From Acidobacteriota bacterium (GTDB taxonomy: Bacteria; Acidobacteriota; Polarisedimenticolia; Polarisedimenticolales; Polarisedimenticolaceae): a stretch of DNA of 13,852 nucleotides. The stretch covers positions 10,325 to 24,176 of the forward strand of contig WVWW01000164.1 in assembly GCA_011773795.1 (NCBI GenBank), in the 5' to 3' direction. The notes under the pieces are model-generated. The model ran no database searches. It saw nothing but the letters and a program-made list of their open reading frames with translations, and was not told where the DNA came from. Made by a program: the position numbers and the translations under genes. The first letter of the stretch is position 1. Each line of letters starts with the position of its first letter. Positions 1-5,453 of the stretch are shown here, piece by piece.

Positions 1-843
1 GGCTCGATCTCGTGGGACCCACGCAAGCGACTGGCACGCACCGAGGTCTACACGCGGACCGGCAACAGCCCGCAGCCCGACGCCACCTGGTCGGCGTGGA
101 GCCCGGCCCAGGTGCTGGCCGACGGCAGCCCCGTCGACAATCCCGACGGTCGCTATGCCCAGTTCCGGGTGCGGTTCATCGGGAGCCAGGAGAGCGGCGC
201 CCGTTTGGGCAGTGTGACCCTGCGCTACGAGACCTACAACCGCGCTCCCGTTCTGGTGGAGGACCCGCTTGCCGAGGTTCGTGCGGTCGGACCGACCGCA
301 CGACTGGAGTGGAAGGCCCGGGATCCCGACGGAGACCCGCTGGAGGCGGTGCTTGAATACCGCACCGCCTTGTCCGACGGGTGGACGACCCAGGCGGCCC
401 GCGGAACCATCCCGGACGGGGGCCGCGACGCCCCCGCCGTTCAATCCGGGACGGTGGAGTGGAGCACCGAGGAGCTGCCTGAAGGTCTTTACGATGTCCG
501 CCTGGCGGTGACCGATGAGGCGGCCAACGACCCTGCCGAGGGTCGTCGGACCCGGGGTACGATCTACCGGGTGACGGTCGATCGAACCGCGCCGTCCATC
601 GAGGTGGGTCGCCTCCCGGACGGCCGCTTCGAGATCGTGCTGTCCGACGAGGTCAGCCGCGTCAAGCGATTGACGCTGCTGCGGGACGGCCGGGCAACTG
701 CCCGGGTGCGCTCGGCGGACGGGGTCTGCGACTCGCGGCGAGAGAGATTCGAGCTCGCGCTGCCGCAGGCGGCGGGAGCCTGGAAGGTCCGGGGAGAAGA
801 TCTCGCGGGCAATGCGGTCGAGGCCGTCTTGCCGGGCGAGTAA
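1..843 (+). CDS. C-terminal part of a large extracellular protein with Fn3/cadherin-like domains (5' end outside window)
   Basis: The frame is open from base 1 to the TAA at 841-843, so at least 280 residues of a longer protein are present and its start lies upstream. The first ~75 residues contain TGNSPQPDATWSAWSP followed by PDGRYAQFRVRF. This is the style of the jelly-roll or propeller end segments seen in large secreted proteins of Acidobacteriota and related phyla (recalled family pattern). Next comes a Fn3/cadherin-like stretch with NRAPVLVEDP, LEWKARDPDGDPLEAVLEYR, LPEGLYDVRLAVTDEAAND and VDRTAPSIEV, then a final beta-rich domain ending EDLAGNAVEAVLPGE. No catalytic motif is visible. 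The stop is 15 bases before the binding-protein start, so it is probably the promoter-proximal gene of the same transcript. Function cannot be assigned; an N-terminal beta-propeller is a guess from the family style. Confidence 0.72.
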   Translation, partial: GSISWDPRKRLARTEVYTRTGNSPQPDATWSAWSPAQVLADGSPVDNPDGRYAQFRVRFIGSQESGARLGSVTLRYETYNRAPVLVEDPLAEVRAVGPTARLEWKARDPDGDPLEAVLEYRTALSDGWTTQAARGTIPDGGRDAPAVQSGTVEWSTEELPEGLYDVRLAVTDEAANDPAEGRRTRGTIYRVTVDRTAPSIEVGRLPDGRFEIVLSDEVSRVKRLTLLRDGRATARVRSADGVCDSRRERFELALPQAAGAWKVRGEDLAGNAVEAVLPGE

Positions 844-858
844 CGAAAAGGGAACCAC

Positions 859-2454
859 ATGAAGCTAGCTCAACGGCTCTCTTGGGTGCTCGCGCTCGTT
901 TGCCTCACGGCCTTCTGCGCGTCCACCGAGACGCCCTCGAACGACGGGCCCCGTGTGGTGCGCATGCACATCTCCCAGGATCCGGCATCGCTGTCGTTGA
1001 TCGGGAAGACCGATCTCAACTCCGAGATCTTCGGGATGCGGCTGACGGATGCACTGGTGCAGTACGACGAGAAGCTCACGATCCGGCCGCTGCTCGCGGA
1101 GTCCTGGGAATTCTCGGAAGCGGACAAGACGATCACCTTCAGGTTGCGCGACAACGTGCGCTGGCATGACGGCGAACCGGTCACCTCGGCCGACGTCGTG
1201 TTCACGATCAACAAGCTGCGTGAGCCCGAGACGGAGAACCTGCCCTGGGCCCCGGCCCTGGACAAGCTGGTCAAGCTCGAGAACCCCGACGAGAGGACGG
1301 TCATCGCGACCTATTCGGAAATCAAACCCGACGCGTTGGACGCCTGGCGCACGCCGATCTTGCCGGAGCACGTCGCGGGACAGGACGAGGATCTGTTCAA
1401 CGGGCGGTTCGTCGAGCACCCCATCGGCTGCGGGCCGTTCAAGTTCGTGCACTACATCCGCGGCCAGGAGATCGTGATGGAGGCCAACGACGACTACTGG
1501 GGCGGGCGGCCCGCGATCGACCGACTCGAGCTGAAGATCTTTGCGGATCAGCAGACCGCCTACCAGGCGATGATGACCGGAGATCTGCACATCATGGTGA
1601 TGGCGGCCAATCTCTGGGAGCAGGCTCGCGAGAGCGAGCGGGCCGCGGCTTTCGAATTCACCAGCTTCAAGAGGTACTCCGTGTACATCCTCGGCTGGAA
1701 CCAGAACAACAATCCGTTCTTCGGCGATCCCCGGGTGCGACGGGCCATGGTGCTGGCGCTCGACCGTGAAAGCTTCATCGAGAACGTCGCCGGCGGTATG
1801 GCCCACGTCGGCGCAACGACGTTCCCCCCGTCTTCCGACTGGGTCGCCCCCGATGTCGAGCCTTACGGGTACGACCCGGACGAGTCACGCCGCCTGCTGA
1901 CGGAGGCCGGGTGGGTCGACAGCGACGGCGACGGCGTGCGCGAGAAGGATGGGCTGCGGCTGGCGTTCACGTTGATGGTGCCCAAGAGCTCTCAGCAATT
2001 GACCAGCTGGATCGCCGACTGGGAGCAACAGTCCTGGCTCGACATCGGTGCTGACGTCAGCGTGGAACAATTGGAGTGGCAGACGCTCCGCGAGCGGCGT
2101 AAGGACAGGGACTTCCATGTTCTGGCGCAGACTCTTCAGTTCACCAACCCTGACATGTTCGACCTGTACCATTCCACCGCGACGGATCGCTACAACTTCT
2201 GGGGCAACGACGATCCCGAGATCGATCGTCTGCTGCACGCGGTGCGCTACACGTTCGACCCCGATCGGCGGCTTGCCGAGATGCACCGAGCCCAGCGTTG
2301 GTTGCATGAACAGGAGCCGGTCACGGCGGTGTTCTTCTTCGATGCCCCGTTGATCTACGACAAGCGGTTGCGCGGCGTCCGGCCGTCGCCGCTGGGGTAC
2401 GCGGCCTCGATCCACGGACCACGTGACTGGCGCTGGTCCGACGACGCGGGCTAG
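859..2454 (+). CDS. Family 5 extracellular solute-binding protein of a peptide-type ABC importer (DppA/OppA-like)
   Basis: This 531-residue protein has the usual length for SBP_bac_5 proteins, which capture di/oligopeptides, nickel or other small ligands outside the inner membrane and hand them to DppBC-type permeases. The N-terminus MKLAQRLSWVLALVCLTAFC is an export signal. A lipoprotein Cys at residue 20 is possible, but Phe at -1 makes the lipobox non-standard. Family hallmarks are LAESWEFSEADKTITFRLR, VRWHDGEPVTSADVVFTI, the mid-protein DPRVRRAMVLALDRESFIE and SDGDGVREKDGLRLAFTL. The ATG at 859 has AAGGGA (848-853) five bases upstream and places the signal peptide at the N-terminus. It is the first gene of a binding protein-permease-permease series. 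The ligand cannot be read from the sequence; peptides are the default inference. Confidence 0.93.
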   Translation: MKLAQRLSWVLALVCLTAFCASTETPSNDGPRVVRMHISQDPASLSLIGKTDLNSEIFGMRLTDALVQYDEKLTIRPLLAESWEFSEADKTITFRLRDNVRWHDGEPVTSADVVFTINKLREPETENLPWAPALDKLVKLENPDERTVIATYSEIKPDALDAWRTPILPEHVAGQDEDLFNGRFVEHPIGCGPFKFVHYIRGQEIVMEANDDYWGGRPAIDRLELKIFADQQTAYQAMMTGDLHIMVMAANLWEQARESERAAAFEFTSFKRYSVYILGWNQNNNPFFGDPRVRRAMVLALDRESFIENVAGGMAHVGATTFPPSSDWVAPDVEPYGYDPDESRRLLTEAGWVDSDGDGVREKDGLRLAFTLMVPKSSQQLTSWIADWEQQSWLDIGADVSVEQLEWQTLRERRKDRDFHVLAQTLQFTNPDMFDLYHSTATDRYNFWGNDDPEIDRLLHAVRYTFDPDRRLAEMHRAQRWLHEQEPVTAVFFFDAPLIYDKRLRGVRPSPLGYAASIHGPRDWRWSDDAG

Positions 2455-2461
2455 CCGCACG

Positions 2462-3406
2462 GTGCTGCGACGGATCGTGAGCCGGCTGGCGACGGGGGCG
2501 TTGACGCTGCTCCTGGTCACCCTGCTCGTCTTCGGATTGATCCAGCTCGCCCCCGGCGACCCGATGGCCGTGCAGGACGACGGGATGGAGCGGCTCTCGG
2601 CCGCCGATCGCGCGGCGCTCGAGGCCTACTACGGGTTCGACCGGCCGGTGGCGGTGCAATACGCCTCCTGGCTGGGGCGGCTGCTCCGGGGCGACCTCGG
2701 CAACTCGATCCGTGACCGCCGCCCGGTTGCGGAGAAGATCGGGGAACGGTTGTCGGTCACCCTGTCCCTCAACGCGATGGCCCTGTTCCTGATCGTGACG
2801 CTGTCGGTGCCGATCGGCGCGGCCGCCGCCCTCAACCCCGGATCGGTCGCCGACCGCTGGAGCGCGACCGCCACCTACCTTCTTTATGCGGTCCCCATTT
2901 TCTGGGCGGCACTCCTGCTCCAGCGGCTGTTCGCCGTCCGGCTGGGCTGGCTGCCGCTGTACGGCAGCGGTGGCGTCACGGGCATCCCACGCGTCGCCAA
3001 CATGGTGCTGCCGGTGATCTGCCTGACTTACGGCGGCCTCGCGTACGTCTCCCGCTTCGTGCGGGCCAATCTCCTCGAGTCCACCCGGTTCGAGACGATC
3101 CTCTCGGCGCGGGCCCGTGGCATGACGCGGTTCGCCATCCTGGTCCGGCACGGCTTCCGGCTCGCGGCGGTGCCGATGCTGACGCTCGCCGGATTCCTGA
3201 TCCCTGCGTTGTTCGCCGGCTCGGTCATCGTCGAGACGGTCTTCCAGCTCCCGGGACTGGGATGGCTGTTCATCGACGCCGCGTACCAGCGCGACCTGCC
3301 CGTGCTGCTCGGCGTCACCCTGATTTCCGGTGCGGCGGCGCTCGCCGGCATCCTGTTTGCGGACGTGACCTACGCGCTCGCCGACCCCAGGGTGCGTCGT
3401 GGCTGA
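2462..3406 (+). CDS. DppB/OppB-type ABC transporter permease
   Basis: This is an inner-membrane subunit of the peptide/nickel ABC importer family (BPD_transp_1), 314 residues from the GTG at 2462. The N-terminus VSRLATGALTLLLVTLLVFGLIQLAPGDP is the family's classic first membrane segment and APGDP signature. Further hydrophobic segments follow near residues 100-120, 135-155, 175-195, 235-260 and 280-300. The cytoplasmic EAA-type coupling loop is around residues 212-235 (ARARGMTRFAILVRHGF). GSVIVETVFQLPGLGWLFIDA near the C-terminus is also typical. I prefer GTG 2462 because it follows the binding-protein stop by 7 bases and gives the usual short N-terminus. An upstream GTG at 2423 would add 13 residues and overlap the previous gene. 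Neither start has a strong Shine-Dalgarno, suggesting translational coupling. Confidence 0.94.
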   Translation: MLRRIVSRLATGALTLLLVTLLVFGLIQLAPGDPMAVQDDGMERLSAADRAALEAYYGFDRPVAVQYASWLGRLLRGDLGNSIRDRRPVAEKIGERLSVTLSLNAMALFLIVTLSVPIGAAAALNPGSVADRWSATATYLLYAVPIFWAALLLQRLFAVRLGWLPLYGSGGVTGIPRVANMVLPVICLTYGGLAYVSRFVRANLLESTRFETILSARARGMTRFAILVRHGFRLAAVPMLTLAGFLIPALFAGSVIVETVFQLPGLGWLFIDAAYQRDLPVLLGVTLISGAAALAGILFADVTYALADPRVRRG

Positions 3407-4238
3407 GCGGACCGGACGACCGGCCTCGCTCAACCGCGGCCTTGCGCTGGTCCTGGTGCTGGGCGCGATCGCGGTTCTCGCCCCGCTTTGGGCCCAGGAC
3501 CCGCTGCGCATCGACCTCGCCGCCACGCTGAAGAGTCCTTCCGGCGCCCACTGGCTCGGCACCGACGCGTTGGGACGAGACTTGACGGCGCGCATCGCGT
3601 ACGGCGGCCGTGTCTCGCTGGGCATCGGCATCTTGACGTCGCTCTTTTCGCTCGCGATCGGTGTCCCGCTGGGGGCGCTCGCCGGCTTCCGTGGCGGCTG
3701 GACCGACGCCGCGGTTTCGCGTCTGATCGAGACAGTCGCCTGCGTGCCGAGCCTGCTGCTCGCGATCGCGCTGCTCGCGATGTCCCCCGCGGTCCTGCGC
3801 GGGATACCCGATGTCTTGCGCGTCGCCCTCGTTCTCGCCTTCGCGGGGTGGATCCCGGTGGCGCGCTACATGCGCGGCGAGTTCATGCGGCTGAAGAGCG
3901 CGGAGATGGTCGAGGCCGCCCGCGCCGCGGGCGCCTCGGACCTGCGCATCATGGTCCGCCACCTGTTGCCCTCGGCGCTGGCGCCCGTCCTCGTGACGGC
4001 GTCCTTCGCAGCCGCCTCGGCGATCCTCGTCGAGGCCGCCCTCTCGTTCCTGGGTCTCGGGGTGCAGCCGCCGCAGCCGACCTGGGGTGGTCTGCTTTCC
4101 GACGCCCGGGAGCAGATCGATCAAGGCTGGTGGTTGGCCGTCGTCCCCGGTCTCGCCCTTTACGGCGCCGTCCTGGGGTTCAACCTGATCGGCGAGGGGA
4201 TCCGCGACCGGCTCGACCCGCGGGCCTCGACGAGGTAG
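3399..4238 (+). CDS. DppC/OppC-type ABC transporter permease
   Basis: This 279-residue protein is the second inner-membrane subunit, pairing with the preceding permease. Signatures are HWLGTDALGRDLTARIAYGGRVSLGIG at the start of the permease domain, the EAA coupling loop EAARAAGASDLRIMVRHLLPSAL (about residues 172-194), SFLGLGVQPPQPTWGGLLSDAR, and the terminal NLIGEGIRDRLDPR. The GTG start at 3399 overlaps the preceding stop by 8 bases (3399-3406) and has AGGG at 3389-3392, a coupled start. Its last 59 bases overlap the 3' end of the convergent larE gene. No ABC ATPase gene (DppD/DppF type) follows, because larE occupies the space on the other strand. The ATPases must be encoded elsewhere if the importer works. 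Confidence 0.95.
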   Translation: MAERTGRPASLNRGLALVLVLGAIAVLAPLWAQDPLRIDLAATLKSPSGAHWLGTDALGRDLTARIAYGGRVSLGIGILTSLFSLAIGVPLGALAGFRGGWTDAAVSRLIETVACVPSLLLAIALLAMSPAVLRGIPDVLRVALVLAFAGWIPVARYMRGEFMRLKSAEMVEAARAAGASDLRIMVRHLLPSALAPVLVTASFAAASAILVEAALSFLGLGVQPPQPTWGGLLSDAREQIDQGWWLAVVPGLALYGAVLGFNLIGEGIRDRLDPRASTR

Positions 4239-5079
4239 CCGGGGCGGACTCCGTCTCGGCCGGCTCTCCTTTTAAAAGGTTGAGGCTCCCGCTGCGATAG
4301 CCCTCGAGGTCGACCGCCACGAAACGGAATCCCGCGGCCCGCACCTCCTCGATCAACCGCTGCCTCAGCCTGTCGTCGCGGAGCAGGTGGCTCCCGTTCT
4401 CGTCGAGCTCGAGGCGAGCGACGTCGCCGTGATGACGGACACGGAACTGGCGGAACCCGAGACGCGCGACCGCCCGCTCGGCTCGCTCGACCTGCGCCAG
4501 CCGCTCCGCGGTGACGGGTGTGCCGACGGGGATCCGCGAGGCCAGGCAGGCTGTGGCAGGTTTGTCGCTGACCGGAAGCCCGAGGTCGCGAGCGAGCGCA
4601 CGGACGTCAAGCTTGGTCAAACCCGCCTCGATCAACGGAGCACGGATCCCGTACTCCTCGGCGGCGCGCATGCCCGGACGGTCGTCTCCGAGATCGTCCA
4701 CGATCGCACCGTAGGAGACCGTGTCGAAGCCTCGGGCTCGCGCAATACCGATAAGGTGATCGAACATTTCGATCCTGCAGTGGTAGCAACGATCTCCCGT
4801 GTTTCCTCGATATTCCGGGTTTTCCAATTCCCGGGTCTCGACCTCGTCGTGATCGACACCCACGTGGGCCGCGACGCGACGCGCGGAGGCCCGCTCCTCG
4901 GCGGGAACCGCGGCGGAAAAAGTCGTCACCGCGGAGACTTTTGAACGTCCATTCACCCGCGCGGTCAACGCCAGCAGGACGGCGCTGTCGACACCTCCCG
5001 ACAGCGCGACCAGCGTTCGACCGGGGGCCTGAAAGTAGCGCTCGAGGGGGATCGCTGGGGGGACGGTTGGAGGGTTCAT
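4180..5079 (-). CDS. larE: ATP-dependent sacrificial sulfur transferase LarE
   Basis: LarE uses ATP to adenylate a nicotinate-derived dicarboxylate and then inserts sulfur during synthesis of the nickel-pincer nucleotide cofactor of lactate racemase-type enzymes (family knowledge). The 299-residue protein has the PP-loop SGGVDS at residues 27-32, EERASARRVAAHVG, GNTGDRCYHCRIEMF (Cys98, Cys101), SYGAIVDDLGDDRPG, and KPATACLASRIPVGT with Cys178. It ends its conserved part at DLEGYRSGSLN. Cys178 sits where LarE carries its catalytic cysteine. The extra Cys-x2-Cys would suit a three-cysteine, Fe-S-type LarE rather than the self-sacrificing single-cysteine type (inference). The last ~31 residues are a Pro/Ala/Arg-rich tail beyond the normal family end, partly read antisense to the permease gene. 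The ATG start at 5079 has a modest AGGTAGG (5089-5095). No larB, larC or larA is in view, so its target pathway is uncertain. Confidence 0.93.
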   Translation of the reverse strand: MNPPTVPPAIPLERYFQAPGRTLVALSGGVDSAVLLALTARVNGRSKVSAVTTFSAAVPAEERASARRVAAHVGVDHDEVETRELENPEYRGNTGDRCYHCRIEMFDHLIGIARARGFDTVSYGAIVDDLGDDRPGMRAAEEYGIRAPLIEAGLTKLDVRALARDLGLPVSDKPATACLASRIPVGTPVTAERLAQVERAERAVARLGFRQFRVRHHGDVARLELDENGSHLLRDDRLRQRLIEEVRAAGFRFVAVDLEGYRSGSLNLLKGEPAETESAPATSSRPAGRAGRGSPRRSG

Positions 5080-5108
5080 AGAACGCTGCCTACCTGTAAT
5101 TCATCAAG

Positions 5109-5166
5109 AGCGTTTCCGTGCTCGAGCTGCGGTGATTTCACCGCACACCCGATCCCGGAAAACGCT
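5109..5166 (-). promoter_or_regulatory. Two-tier structured leader upstream of larE (candidate cis-regulatory RNA)
   Basis: In the larE transcript, AGCGTTTTCCG (5166-5156) pairs with CGGAAACGCT (5118-5109) as a 10-bp stem with one bulged base. It encloses TGCGGTGA-AA-TCACCGCA (5145-5128), an 8-bp inverted repeat. The element would begin about 6 bases after the predicted start site. A second AGCGTT at 5087-5082, just before the ATG, could compete for the same AACGCT (5114-5109). No U-run follows, so it is not a standard terminator. Confidence 0.45.
5128..5145. repeat. 18-bp palindrome, operator or hairpin
   Basis: TGCGGTGATTTCACCGCA has perfect 8-bp arms around TT. It shares TGCGGT...ACCGC with the inverted repeat at 5209-5225, so it could be a protein-binding site as well as the inner hairpin of the larE leader. 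Confidence 0.7.
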
Positions 5167-5178
5167 AAGAACTGGGTG

Positions 5179-5187
5179 ATTCTAGCA
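5179..5187 (-). promoter_or_regulatory. Extended -10 promoter for larE
   Basis: Read on the minus strand the sequence is TGCTAGAAT: a TGn extension directly followed by TAGAAT (5 of 6 matches to TATAAT). No good -35 box is present, as is common for extended -10 promoters. The predicted start near 5172 would give a leader of about 93 bases to the larE ATG. Confidence 0.55.
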
Positions 5188-5208
5188 TCGGATTTGTTTC
5201 AGGTCGGT

Positions 5209-5225
5209 GCGGTCGAAATGACCGC
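5209..5225. repeat. Inverted repeat between the divergent promoters, operator candidate
   Basis: GCGGTC-GAAAT-GACCGC has perfect 6-bp arms. It lies 22 bases upstream of the larE extended -10 and 20 bases upstream of the protease -35 box, a position from which one regulator could act on both promoters. With the preceding T, its outer half-sites match those of the palindrome at 5128-5145. Confidence 0.6.
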
Positions 5226-5231
5226 TTTCCT

Positions 5232-5249
5232 TCAAGGTTTCCGCCTTGA
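5232..5249. repeat. Inverted repeat overlapping the protease -35 box
   Basis: TCAAGG-TTTCCG-CCTTGA has perfect 6-bp arms, and its right arm overlaps the first four bases of the TTGACA box. A repressor or activator bound here would contact the promoter directly. Chance occurrence is possible. Confidence 0.45.
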
Positions 5250-5274
5250 CAACCCCTGTGACTCACCGTACAAA
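5246..5274 (+). promoter_or_regulatory. Sigma70-type promoter for the giant protease gene
   Basis: A perfect -35 box TTGACA (5246-5251), exactly 17 bases of spacer, and TACAAA (5269-5274, 4 of 6 matches) predict transcription starting near 5281. This gives a leader of about 89 bases. It lies in the only non-coding stretch of the right half and points toward the ATG at 5370. Confidence 0.7.
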
Positions 5275-5280
5275 ACACGG

Positions 5281-5352
5281 CATCCCAACAGGGGGGGATG
5301 TGTACGAAACGTACGCGAAGAACCAATTTAGTACGAGAACAGTCCCAACTGT
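5281..5352 (+). promoter_or_regulatory. Protease leader with three small hairpins and GTACG repeats
   Basis: Stem 1 is CATCCC (5281-5286) with GGGATG (5295-5300), right at the predicted transcript start. Stem 2 is GTACG-AAA-CGTAC (5302-5314). Stem 3 is ACAGT-CCCA-ACTGT (5339-5352), ending 6 bases before AGGAGG. GTACG also recurs in direct orientation at 5302, 5311 and 5331. Each stem is short; a role in mRNA stability or translation control is inference. Confidence 0.35.
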
Positions 5353-5358
5353 GTTTGC

Positions 5359-5364
5359 AGGAGG
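5359..5364 (+). promoter_or_regulatory. Strong ribosome binding site fixing the protease start
   Basis: AGGAGG stands 5 bases before the ATG at 5370, and that ATG begins a clean signal peptide. Together they settle the start codon. Confidence 0.9.
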
Positions 5365-5369
5365 AAGGC

Positions 5370-5453
5370 ATGCGTAATCGTTTACTCTCCGGCTGGCGGC
5401 ATTATGTCGTTTTTGCCGTAGTCGTGAGTTTCGGCCTGGCCCCGGTCTTCGCC
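5370..5453 (+). other. Sec signal peptide of the giant protease
   Basis: Residues 1-28 begin MRNRLLSGWRHY (positively charged n-region), continue with the hydrophobic core VVFAVVVSFGLAPV, and reach a VFA-G cleavage site after Ala28. There is no twin-arginine motif and no lipobox cysteine, so general Sec export with signal peptidase I cleavage is expected. Confidence 0.85.

Noticed and set aside
865..1806. 313-codon open frame on the minus strand
   Set aside because: It is antisense to the solute-binding protein and has no family motifs.
2321..3631. 436-codon open frame on the minus strand
   Set aside because: It lies opposite the two permease genes, whose family signatures are unmistakable. 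The antisense product is a Gln/Arg/Glu/Gly-rich shadow.
4239..4300. Bidirectional terminator between the convergent genes
   Set aside because: There is no gap between the genes. The CCTTTTAAAAGG palindrome lacks a GC stem and a following T-run, so it is not a convincing intrinsic terminator.
5165..5371. 68-codon frame on the minus strand in the control region
   Set aside because: It runs across the divergent promoters and leaders, lacks a ribosome site and resembles no family.
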